A model generated the notes under the pieces. It had not been told where the DNA came from. It ran no database searches and saw only the letters and a program-made list of their open reading frames with translations. This document shows positions 1-4,911 of a stretch of 5,532 nt of DNA, piece after piece. The translations under genes and the position numbers were made by a program. The stretch is taken from the NCBI GenBank assembly GCA_027297485.1, contig JAPUHZ010000092.1, forward strand, positions 1 to 5,532, in the 5' to 3' direction. The stretch comes from Deltaproteobacteria bacterium (GTDB taxonomy: Bacteria; Desulfobacterota_B; Binatia; UBA9968). Positions within the stretch are counted from its first letter, which is position 1, and each line of letters starts with the position of its first letter.

Positions 1-295
1 CGGTGACGTGGGTCGCTACGGTGGCGAGTGCCAGCACCAGCACACCGAGGTCATCAGAAAAGCCGACTATTGGAGTTAGATCAGGGATTGCATCAGCAGG
101 CAGGATAAAATAGCCGAGTGACCCGACAATAACAGATTTTGCCCATACGGGAGTTCCAGGTTGCTGAAGGGTGTAATAAAGGATGAGGGCCTTTTCAACT
201 ATTTCGCGGCCGGCCTTCAATGCAAACTTTTTAAGCTTCTCCCAAAACCGCTCGTCCGAATAATGTCTTGAATACTCGCTTTCTAATTCGGGCAT
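1..295 (-). CDS. DUF1232 / YkvA-like small membrane protein (3' end outside window)
   Basis: The first 98 residues are visible; the gene continues past base 1. The protein opens with a charged helical stretch (MPELESEYSRHYSDERFWEK) and then carries the hallmark of the DUF1232 family, a hydrophobic segment followed by YFILPADAIPDLTPIVGFSDD (about residues 65-85), and a second hydrophobic stretch (LGVLVLALATVATHV). In the family the P-x-D-x-I-P-D-x-x-P block is nearly invariant and lies between two membrane-associated helices; its biochemical function is unknown. The ATG at 295 is chosen because GGAAGGGGAAGGG lies about 8 to 20 bases upstream. It follows a possible short ORF by one base and a truncated comF by about 135 bases, so it may be the last member of a minus-strand transcription unit. 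The family assignment is firm; the role is not known. Confidence 0.85.
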   Translation of the reverse strand, partial: MPELESEYSRHYSDERFWEKLKKFALKAGREIVEKALILYYTLQQPGTPVWAKSVIVGSLGYFILPADAIPDLTPIVGFSDDLGVLVLALATVATHVT

Positions 296-296
296 C

Positions 297-434
297 TTAA
301 AAGCCCTTCCCCTTCCTAAGCGCTCTTCCCCCAAAGCCCTCTGCCCTGATCCCTTCCAGGTATTTAAAGAGAAAGCGGGTATAAGCGAGCCCGGATCCCT
401 GCCTGTTTACCTGGCTGGAAAAAGAAGTATTCAT
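297..434 (-). CDS. Possible 45-residue protein between comF remnant and DUF1232 gene
   Basis: A short ORF begins at an ATG whose last three bases form the comF stop (ATGA, bases 434-431). It ends in TAA one base before the DUF1232 start codon. This end-to-end fit is what real operon genes look like and is the only support. The protein (begins MNTSFSSQVNRQGSGLAY, ends FGGRALRKGKGF) has a basic Gly/Arg/Lys-rich C-terminus, no obvious membrane segment and no family I recognise. It has no Shine-Dalgarno of its own other than comF coding sequence, so it would depend on translational coupling. Its last third also supplies the purine-rich ribosome-binding region of the downstream gene, so it could equally be a non-coding spacer that happens to be open. 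Confidence 0.3.
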   Translation of the reverse strand: MNTSFSSQVNRQGSGLAYTRFLFKYLEGIRAEGFGGRALRKGKGF

Positions 435-748
435 GAAACCGTCCTGGCTAACGTGAGAACATAGACCGCCTTCGCCTCAGCACGGATCAGTGTTCGGCAG
501 CACTCGTTGACCGTCGCTCCCGAGGTATAGACATCGTCAACGAGCAACAGGGTTTTTCCTTGAACCGGCCTCTCGGGATTCACGGTAAAAGCATGACGCA
601 CGTTTTTCCTCCTCTCCTCTTCAGGGAGTTGGGTTTGGGGTGGAGTCTCCCTCGATCTAACAAGGATAAACGGGTCTATGGGAACCTGGTACAAACGGCT
701 GACTTCTCGGGCTAAGAGATAAGCCGGATGATACTGAGTGATAAACAC
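431..748 (-). pseudogene. comF: ComF-type phosphoribosyltransferase, N-terminally truncated
   Basis: The 105 residues match the C-terminal phosphoribosyltransferase half of ComF/GntX proteins, which in DNA-uptake-competent bacteria act in or near the competence machinery. Visible are YLLAREVSRLY (normally preceded by RGFNQ), the RKNVRHAF block, and the PRPP-binding loop LLLVDDVYTSGATVNEC at about residues 67-83, with the two acidic residues and the TSGAT turn intact. Full-length ComF is about 200-240 residues; the zinc-finger N-terminal half and the first part of the transferase fold are missing. The frame is closed by a TAG four codons upstream of the GTG at 748, and no CxxC-type N-terminal sequence can be read in any minus frame up to about 1080. 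I infer a deletion or rearrangement break near 745-760. A short functional transferase cannot be excluded, but there is no Shine-Dalgarno before the GTG. Confidence 0.75.
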
Positions 749-751
749 CGC

Positions 752-770
752 AAAAACCTAGCAAACTAGG
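752..770 (-). terminator. Short hairpin with T run just upstream of the comF remnant
   Basis: On the minus strand a perfect 5-bp stem, CCTAG / CTAGG with a TTTG loop (757-770), is followed by five Ts (756-752). It has terminator shape but the stem is short and A/T-rich, so it would be weak. It sits exactly where the comF frame breaks down, so it may instead be part of whatever was joined there. Confidence 0.25.
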
Positions 771-1129
771 CAAACTTCCACAAGGCGGGTATCACTGAGT
801 GCTAAGGATTGCTACCCAGAGTTGGCACAAAACCGGAACGTTTACGGTACAGGCCAAAAAAAACCGAAAAGCCCAGGCCGCTTTTGGAATCAGCTCACAC
901 ACTGTACTCCCACCCATCCCCAACTCGGGCCAATTTTTTCAATCTCAAAAGTTGGGTGTGATTTGATAGCCTCAACTCTTACATTGAGTGTGGCAGCTTT
1001 TGGGGTTTGTCTGCACCAGTTCACGGACAGTAGGCGGTACAGTGGTCAGAGAAACCTTGATTGGCAATTAATCCTTTTAAGACCACTAAGAGGCAACTCA
1101 TTAAATGTCACTTCTAGCTAGGCTCGGAC
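771..1129. other. No convincing gene; contains a 7-bp inverted repeat
   Basis: I see no family resemblance in any frame of this stretch. A 99-residue plus-strand ORF (822-1121) starts with TTG, has no ribosome-binding site and reads like random sequence. The one structural item is a perfect inverted repeat, CCCAACT at 919-925 and AGTTGGG at 950-956, with a 24-base spacer. An 8-base direct repeat (ACTGAGTG at 733-740 and 794-801) flanks the comF break, but it is short enough to be chance. Confidence 0.5.
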
Positions 1130-1275
1130 CCTTTCTGGGCTTGGCTTTGCTCGGTATTGAATGGCCAGGACGCAATTAAAGAGCTAATGAATTGAGTCCT
1201 ACGGACCGTTGGATAAGGAAACGGCGACCCGATGTGGACTGCCGCTGATCAAACTGTTTAGGCTCTGGCCCGGCT
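1130..1275. repeat. Copy A of a dispersed ~150-bp element (degenerate)
   Basis: This stretch aligns with 2540-2715 in the same orientation. The common core is: TTTGCTC-G-GT-TTG; then CCAGGACGCAATTAAAGAGC; then an imperfect inverted repeat (1167-1200, arms AGGACGCAATTAAA and ATGAATTGAGTCCT around GAGCTA); then ACGGCG-CCCGATGT-GA; and finally GGCTCTGGCCCG. Over the 60 bases from 1136 I count 11 differences from copy B. In one plus frame both copies read W-x-W-x-CSVL-x-x-QDAIKEL-x-N followed by TGA, so the element could be the 3' end of a lost gene or transposase. I do not recognise that peptide. In this copy the second hairpin (terminator in copy B) has lost its pairing. The outer limits are approximate. 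Confidence 0.6.
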
Positions 1276-1349
1276 CGATCACTTTCATTTACCGAAAGGT
1301 CCCTTGGAGGCCTTACACTCCTCAGCGGGCGGTCCTTTTTTGATGAAAA

Positions 1350-1841
1350 TTGTCTGGGTATAGTGAGGGATACTTTTTCCATGGGCCGTGGGTTTCCCCT
1401 CTGGCTGATCATACCAGGGTTGCCCATCACCCTTCAGTCAAAACGGAGGGACGATTCAAGGCTCTGGCAGGGAAATGGAAGCAGGTGGGGGCCGGCATTT
1501 TGCTGATGATGTTACTCATTGGTGGAGCACTGTGGTTTAAAGAAAAATGGCTATCTCTGATGCGGGGACTGAGTGGCACCAGTCGGGATGTTCCTCCCTA
1601 TTCAATTGCGGACTGGCAACACAGGTTGCGGGGCGTGAACGTTGTTGGGCTCAAGCGGGCCGGCTTTGACGATCGGAGAGTCCGTCAGATCAAGGAGATC
1701 TTTCGGGTCTTGTTTCGCAAGGGGCGAAACCTTTCGTTGGCCATCAAGGAGATCGGAGCCGGCAAAAAGATTTCCCCGAACGGAGTTGCCCTCCTGGAGT
1801 TTATCAAATCTTCGAAACGAGGAGTCTGCCTCAGCTCTTAG
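1350..1841 (+). pseudogene. lpxA: LpxA C-terminal fragment fused to an unrelated membrane segment
   Basis: From about residue 72 (base 1563) to the end this 163-residue ORF is the C-terminus of UDP-N-acetylglucosamine acyltransferase, the first enzyme of lipid A synthesis. It reads GLSGTSRDVPPYSIAD, GVNVVGLKRAGF, a helical stretch with EIFRVLFRKGRNLSLAIKEI, and LLEFIKSSKRGV, matching the family order up to its usual end. Intact LpxA is about 260 residues, so the left-handed beta-helix with the catalytic histidine is absent and this cannot be an active acyltransferase. The first 70 residues are unrelated and contain one transmembrane segment (VGAGILLMMLLIGGALWF, about 46-63) followed by basic residues. 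The nominal start is a TTG at 1350; the first in-frame ATG is at 1506. The stop overlaps by four bases the stop of the convergent gene at 1838. I judge this a rearranged gene remnant, though the fused frame is open. Confidence 0.7.
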
Positions 1842-2329
1842 TATTGGGGCGGAAGATCAGCGGTAGTGATCTCCTGAGGAATAGGATCGGTCGGTGGAGG
1901 TGGCCCTATGTATTGGGGCGGAAGATTAGCGGTAGTGATCTCCTGAGGAATAGGATCGGTCGGTGGAGGTGGCCCTATGAAGATAACCAGCTGCTCTCCC
2001 TTAAGCTGACTCGGTGTAATGATATAGTCGCCGCGCACAGCTGGGTAGATAATGTTGTCAGCTACGTCTGCGTTACCGGCGCTAAGTAGATAACCTAGGC
2101 CACCTGTCATGAGGCCGAGGCCAGCGTATGTGATCTTTAGAGGGCTATAAAATAAGCTGGCAACGACAGAGCCGAACCCGTATCCGAAATCCTCTCCGGC
2201 CGAAGGCTCCGCTGGTTCAAGTTGAAGCTCATCTCCACGAGCAGGCTCCGCTGCTCTTAAGCTCAGGGGCGGCAAAATCAACGATAGGAGAAGAGCGAAG
2301 ATCAAAACCTTCTGCAAATGTGTTTCCAT
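1838..2329 (-). CDS. Exported protein with a duplicated proline-rich C-terminus
   Basis: This 163-residue protein starts with a clear Sec signal peptide: a basic n-region (METHLQK), a hydrophobic core (VLIFALLLSLILPPLSL, about 8-24) and a likely cleavage site at LRA-AEP (after residue 26). After an acidic linker comes a Gly-rich hydrophobic segment (SVVASLFYSPLKITYAGLGLMTGGLGYLLS, about 54-83) and then NIIYPAVRGDYIITPSQLKGEQLVIF. The Y-I-I-T-P-x-x-L-K-G-E style ending recalls small exported proteins of unknown function in several Gram-negative phyla; that is memory-based inference. The last 46 residues are two 23-residue units (IGPPPPTDPIPQEITTANLP...) that differ only at Asn/Asp. No good Shine-Dalgarno precedes the ATG at 2329 (GGGAG is 21 bases away), but no other start preserves the signal peptide. 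It probably acts in the envelope or periplasm. Confidence 0.75.
   Translation of the reverse strand: METHLQKVLIFALLLSLILPPLSLRAAEPARGDELQLEPAEPSAGEDFGYGFGSVVASLFYSPLKITYAGLGLMTGGLGYLLSAGNADVADNIIYPAVRGDYIITPSQLKGEQLVIFIGPPPPTDPIPQEITTANLPPQYIGPPPPTDPIPQEITTADLPPQY
1842..1979. repeat. Perfect tandem duplication, 2 x 69 nt, inside the exported-protein gene
   Basis: Units 1842-1910 and 1911-1979 are adjacent and differ at a single base (C at 1858, T at 1927), which changes one Asp/Asn codon. The unit is 23 codons, so the duplication keeps the frame, and it lies directly before the stop codon. Near-identity points to a recent slippage or unequal-exchange event. Confidence 0.97.
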
Positions 2330-2539
2330 AAGCCGAAAATAGCACAGTTTCTCCCTAGAGTCAAAAAAATATTTAGATCATCCCATCCTCAACACCGCTT
2401 GGGTAAAACCCTATTCCGTGCGTAAGCTCGCTACACCTCAAAACCCTGACCGTCGAGAAGGCGGCAGGTGCAAGGCGGGTAGTCATCGTTACACGTGTTC
2501 GTGGCTCGTGTTTGTAAACGAGCACGATTCGGAGGAGCC
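2330..2539. other. Intergenic stretch without a recognisable gene
   Basis: It holds the putative 5' leader of the exported-protein gene and no protein family in any frame. A 61-residue plus-strand ORF (2418-2603) crosses it but only its last ~20 codons are shared with the repeat copy at 1130. A 6-bp hairpin (GCTCGT / ACGAGC, 2504-2523, 8-base loop) is the only structure I see. Confidence 0.5.
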
Positions 2540-2715
2540 GCTCTGGACATGGGTTTGCTCAGTGTTGGACCCCCAGGACGCAATTAAAGAGCTATTTAAT
2601 TGAGTCCTACAGGCGTTGAATGCAAAAACGGCGGCCCGATGTAGACCGCCGCTTGTCGAACTTCCAGGATACTGTTTGAAAACTTCGCTTTCTTCCGTAA
2701 AGCTCTGGCCCGAGA
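2540..2715. repeat. Copy B of the dispersed ~150-bp element
   Basis: Same orientation and element order as 1130-1275. The first inverted repeat is better preserved here: arms at 2575-2588 (AGGACGCAATTAAA) and 2595-2608 (TTTAATTGAGTCCT) pair at 13 of 14 positions around the loop GAGCTA. The second hairpin (2629-2651) is perfect and forms a terminator. The plus-strand frame W-x-W-x-CSVL-x-x-QDAIKEL-x-N ends in TGA at 2601-2603, inside the right arm. Copy B carries about 25-30 extra bases before the shared GCTCTGGCCCG block. Candidates are a miniature mobile element, the scar of an insertion sequence, or a duplicated gene end; I cannot decide. Confidence 0.6.
2624..2652 (-). terminator. Intrinsic terminator of the RRM-Usp gene
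   Basis: On the minus strand a perfect 6-bp GC stem, CGGCGG (2651-2646) with CCGCCG (2634-2629) around an 11-base loop, is followed at once by TTTTT (2628-2624). It lies about 100 bases beyond the stop of the RRM-Usp gene and would separate that transcript from the exported-protein gene. It is inside the dispersed element, and the other copy has lost the pairing. Confidence 0.7.
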
Positions 2716-2749
2716 CAAAAGTCAAATTTCTCAAGCGGTTTGTTGAAAT

Positions 2750-3526
2750 TTAAGAAAACTGTGAAACGTTGCTCAAAACTGGCCAGGATCTTCCACGCCA
2801 GGGCGAAGCCTCCGACGGAGGGCTTATGCAAACCACGGGGCAGCGGACCTTTCGGCTTATGGACTCTGAGATGCTGCGGGCGAGGATTCGGGACATAATA
2901 GTTCGCCTTTTCCCCTTAGCCACAATGATGAGATCGATGTCTTCCTGGGCAGCTACCCTGACGATTTCACTCGAGACCTTTCCCAGGCTTACATCTGCAT
3001 GCCATCGAAGTTGTCTCAGTTGACCACCAAAGTTGTGTTGAACAAACTGGTTAAGTTGAGATGTTTTTTGCGCCAGAAGCTTACCGATCGAAAACTCGGG
3101 AACGCGGTTTCTCTTAAGATCCTCTTGGTAAAAGAGTGTCACTTCATAAGCCTGATAGGCCGTTATCGAGCTCACATGTAGAAATAACAATTCAGCGCTA
3201 TTCTCCTGGGCCAAAGAGATGGCATAGGCGATGCCAGCTTTTAAATGGCTTGAGTAATCGATTGGACAGAGAATTTTTCGAATCATTTGCGGGCGGGCCT
3301 CCCTCACGACAATAGTCTGCCCCTCAAGCTGAGTGCCATTCAGGGCCTCAATTGCTTTGTCAGCCTCGGACTGAGAGCTCATGTCCACAAACCCGAACCC
3401 CCGCGACTGACGGGTGAATCTGCCTTGAATCACCGAGGCTGATTCTACAGTCCCGTGTGCTGAAAACATTTCCTTTAGCTGCCGTTCCGAAACGGAATAG
3501 GGCAAAGCACTAACGTATAGTTCCAT
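2750..3526 (-). CDS. RRM RNA-binding domain fused to a universal stress protein (UspA-like) domain
   Basis: Residues 1-79 form one complete RRM: RNP2-like LYVSAL at 3-8, RNP1 RGFGFVDM at 42-49 with both exposed aromatics, and AIEALNGTQLEGQTIVVREARP closing the fold, as in cyanobacterial-type bacterial RRM proteins that bind RNA. Residues 81-235 are a Usp domain: MIRKILCPIDYSSHLKAGIA with the usual Asp (90), AELLFLHV, EDIDLIIVAKGK, and CPVVCIS. The ATP-binding G-x2-G-x9-G-S motif is not preserved: the aligned positions are Lys204, Arg207 and Arg217, so ATP binding is doubtful. The last ~20 residues (after ISPP) have no Usp counterpart. The ATG at 3526 follows a consensus AGGAGG with a 9-base spacer. 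The gene is monocistronic, with a leader hairpin upstream and an intrinsic terminator downstream. A post-transcriptional stress regulator is a reasonable inference. Both domain calls are firm. Confidence 0.9.
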   Translation of the reverse strand: MELYVSALPYSVSERQLKEMFSAHGTVESASVIQGRFTRQSRGFGFVDMSSQSEADKAIEALNGTQLEGQTIVVREARPQMIRKILCPIDYSSHLKAGIAYAISLAQENSAELLFLHVSSITAYQAYEVTLFYQEDLKRNRVPEFSIGKLLAQKTSQLNQFVQHNFGGQLRQLRWHADVSLGKVSSEIVRVAAQEDIDLIIVAKGKRRTIMSRILARSISESISRKVRCPVVCISPPSEASPWRGRSWPVLSNVSQFS

Positions 3527-3581
3527 AGTTAGGAACCTCCTTTAGAATTTTATTGTCTCCGTAGTCTTTATCTGCGCTATA

Positions 3582-3608
3582 TAGCTGCACCAAGGCCTGA
3601 TGCAGCTA
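3582..3608 (-). promoter_or_regulatory. Leader hairpin upstream of the RRM-Usp gene
   Basis: TAGCTGCA and TGCAGCTA (3608-3601 and 3589-3582 on the minus strand) pair perfectly. Allowing one G-U pair the stem extends to 11 bp around the loop GGCCT. It ends 55 bases before the start codon and 35 bases before the AGGAGG. It could be a 5' UTR structure or a repressor operator. I could not identify a convincing -35/-10 pair near it, so its place relative to the transcription start is unknown. Confidence 0.45.
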
Positions 3609-3800
3609 AAAGGAGCTTGGATAGCAGATTTCGAGAGGAAGTTTTAGATCGAGGGACCCACCGCCACCACCGCTCTCAACCCACAGGAGTTATACTCAAA
3701 ACAGGAGAAAAAACAGAAGACAATCTAACTATACACATTGTGGGCAATTGAATCAAGGTCCCCAGGACCAACACTAGTTCCAAACGAACGGTTAAGGGGA
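3609..3800. other. Intergenic stretch, no gene seen
   Basis: This region presumably contains the promoter of the minus-strand RRM-Usp gene. No frame shows a known family, and the 109-residue minus-strand ORF from 3676 to 4005 consists of REP-like repeat and intergenic sequence. No clear promoter hexamers were found. Confidence 0.4.
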
Positions 3801-3805
3801 GCAAA

Positions 3806-3841
3806 AAAGGGGTCGGGAGTCTTTTTGACGTAACCCACAGC
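3806..3841. repeat. REP-like element, copy 1
   Basis: Read on the minus strand, the unit starts CTGTGGGTTACGTC and ends GACCCC. It folds as an imperfect stem: GGGT (3810-3813) with ACCC (3833-3836), and GTC (3819-3821) with GAC (3827-3829) around TTTTT, with mismatched bases between. About 29 of 36 positions match a second copy at 3983-4017. A short imperfect palindrome with an internal mismatch, next to a RAYT-type transposase remnant, fits repetitive extragenic palindromes. Confidence 0.55.
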
Positions 3842-3872
3842 CCGGAATTTGCTTTACTGGCCGGGTAGGCTA

Positions 3873-3943
3873 CAATTCCGGGGACAGTATACTCCATTTG
3901 GTACGAAGACAAGAGAAGCGGTTTTGGGCAGACGGGCTTTTCC
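3873..3943. repeat. 71-nt direct repeat, left copy
   Basis: Identical over 71 bases to 5462-5532, same orientation; it begins CAATTCCGGGGACAGTATAC and includes the palindrome AGTATACT. The right copy is cut by the window end, so the true repeat may be longer. From memory, GGGGACAGTATACT-type sequences recur in genomes carrying REP-associated transposases; here it lies about 60 bases from such a remnant. The two copies bracket the toxin-antitoxin operon. Confidence 0.95.
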
Positions 3944-3955
3944 TGTCCGTCTTTT
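3930..3955 (+). terminator. Weak intrinsic-terminator-like hairpin
   Basis: AGACGG (3930-3935) pairs with CCGTCT (3947-3952) around an 11-base loop, and the plus strand continues with Ts to 3955. No plus-strand gene ends nearby, so it is more likely part of the repeat's secondary structure than a working terminator. The hairpin straddles the end of the 71-base identity. Confidence 0.25.
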
Positions 3956-3982
3956 CCACCCGACAACCAATAGGGGAAATTT

Positions 3983-4017
3983 AAAGGGGCCGGCAGCCTT
4001 TTCACGTGACCCGCAGC
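3983..4017. repeat. REP-like element, copy 2 (overlaps the transposase remnant)
   Basis: Aligns with 3806-3841 at about 29 of 36 positions with a one-base gap. Its right part (GTGACCCGCAGC) is also the end of the decayed transposase reading frame on the minus strand. The stem is poorer than in copy 1. Confidence 0.5.
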
Positions 4018-4140
4018 ATGACCTCGGATCGCTGTCTATCTCCCCGGGTCCATAAAAGCAGATGCCACTGATTGATCACCAGACAACATTCGGCAACGCG
4101 GATGCCAGGCTCACTCGTGGCTTCTTGGAGATCCACCGCC
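4002..4140 (-). pseudogene. REP-associated (RAYT, Y1_Tnp family) transposase remnant
   Basis: The minus strand reads GIRVAECCLVINQWHLLLWT, then RGDRQRSEVMLRVT and TGA at 4004-4002. This matches the signature region of REP-associated tyrosine transposases, where an AYCLMPNHWHLLLWP-like block holds the HUH metal-binding histidines and is followed by a D-G-D-L-S-x-F-M type stretch. Here the first histidine is glutamine (N-Q-W-H, 4073-4062). The catalytic tyrosine region and everything downstream are missing, because the frame ends after about 45 residues at a REP-like sequence. No start codon or upstream half is present: it runs back toward the higA stop codon. I read it as a dead fragment, and the likely source of the REP-like repeats around it. 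The call rests on a short but characteristic motif. Confidence 0.6.
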
Positions 4141-4172
4141 TGAATGCGAGGACCGCGCAAGAGCTTGACCGG

Positions 4173-4490
4173 TCATCTCGACAATCCCGGGTGTTCCGTT
4201 CCCTTCTTCACGACGTAACGCTTCACCCCGATCGTCCTCTCCTCCTTGCGGGCTTGAGCCAAATCATAGGCAAGCTGCATCCGCATGAGGTGCTCCATCT
4301 TCGGCCCGAATGCCTTCTCGACCCGCAGGGCCATGTCGCTCGTAAGAGCTGCCTTCTCATTGAGCAAGCTGGAAAGCGCCTGCCTTCCAACCCCAAGCGC
4401 CTTCGCTGCTTCCGTCACCGTCAACCCAAACGGTTCAATCACTTCGCGCCGGATCACACCGCCCACATGCGGGGGATTCTTTATCGCCAT
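4173..4490 (-). CDS. higA: HigA-type antitoxin (XRE-family helix-turn-helix)
   Basis: The 105 residues match the HigA/VapI antidote family from end to end: the opening KNPPHVGGVIRREVIEPFGLT, a helix-turn-helix (TVTEAAKALGVGRQALSSLLNEKAALTSDMALRVEKAFG, about 24-62), and a C-terminal helix (LMRMQLAYDLAQARKEE, about 68-84). HigA proteins bind the HigB ribonuclease and repress their own operon. No HigB reading frame precedes or follows it; the upstream neighbour is mazF, 67 bases away, and the downstream DNA is a transposase remnant. AAGGAGG stands 10 bases before the ATG, so it is translated in its own right, probably from the mazEF promoter. It may be a solitary regulator, or act with a partner elsewhere. 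The tail (GTEHPGLSR) extends a few residues beyond the usual end. Confidence 0.88.
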   Translation of the reverse strand: MAIKNPPHVGGVIRREVIEPFGLTVTEAAKALGVGRQALSSLLNEKAALTSDMALRVEKAFGPKMEHLMRMQLAYDLAQARKEERTIGVKRYVVKKGTEHPGLSR

Positions 4491-4557
4491 AGTTCAAATA
4501 CCTCCTTAACCTGCGGGGGCGGAGGGAAGCGGAGCCAGCGACAGGTTCATGGGCGTG

Positions 4558-4911
4558 TTAGCGAGCGTCCTCTGGGTCGACCAAAGCAAGGATCTTGCCG
4601 ACGGTCTCCAAGAGCACCTCGCTTGGAATACGGCCAATGCGCTTCGCATTTCGTACCCGCCAGTCGAGGCTCTTCATCTGATCCGAGAGTATCGCTCCCT
4701 CTACTCCAAGGCCCTTCGGAAGAAGCACTTCAAACGGATAGCCTTTCACCTGCGAAGTGATCGGACAGCAGAGCGCCAACCCGACCCGACGATTGTAGGG
4801 CACTGGCGAAATAACCAACGCCGGACGACGACCGGCCTGCTCATGGCCTGCCTGCGGGTTGAACTGAAGCCAAACCAAATCTCCCCGGCCCGGAACATAC
4901 GAGGCCGCCAC
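4558..4911 (-). CDS. mazF: MazF-family endoribonuclease toxin
   Basis: The 117 residues align almost without gaps with E. coli MazF/ChpBK, a sequence-specific mRNA interferase. YVPGRGDLVWLQFNP opens the fold, EQAGRRPALVISP carries the catalytic Arg29, CPITSQVKGYPFEV carries Thr52 at exactly the E. coli numbering, and LSDQMKSLDWRVRNAK and the C-terminal helix (LETVGKILALV) follow. Both residues known to matter for cleavage are present and the length is normal, so the toxin looks intact. The start is GTG, overlapping the mazE stop by one base (TAGTG), which suggests coupled translation that keeps antitoxin ahead of toxin. Which RNA sequence it cuts cannot be read from the gene. Confidence 0.95.
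   Translation of the reverse strand: MAASYVPGRGDLVWLQFNPQAGHEQAGRRPALVISPVPYNRRVGLALCCPITSQVKGYPFEVLLPKGLGVEGAILSDQMKSLDWRVRNAKRIGRIPSEVLLETVGKILALVDPEDAR

Noticed and set aside
822..1121. 99-residue plus-strand ORF
   Set aside because: TTG start, no Shine-Dalgarno, no family resemblance and unbiased composition.
1842..1979. CRISPR-like array
   Set aside because: Only two units, adjacent with no spacer between them, and in frame within a coding gene.
1844..2089. 81-residue plus-strand ORF with an internal repeat
   Set aside because: It is antisense to the exported protein, and its repeat is merely the 69-nt duplication read on the other strand.
2575..2621. Integron attC site
   Set aside because: GTTGAAT and, in the other copy, GTTGGAT fit the GTTRRRY core, but no matching RYYYAAC core lies at the other arm and no integrase or cassette structure is present.
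2607..2831. 74-residue minus-strand ORF sharing a peptide with the ORF at 1176-1430
   Set aside because: The shared peptide follows from the dispersed element's nucleotide identity; both ORFs are otherwise unrelated and one overlaps the RRM-Usp gene end and its terminator.
3676..4005. 109-residue minus-strand ORF
   Set aside because: It is composed of the REP-like unit, the 71-nt repeat and intergenic DNA, starts with GTG and has no domain.
4062..4760. 232-residue plus-strand ORF
   Set aside because: It lies opposite the transposase remnant, higA and part of mazF, which are all recognisable families on the minus strand. Its own translation shows no domain.
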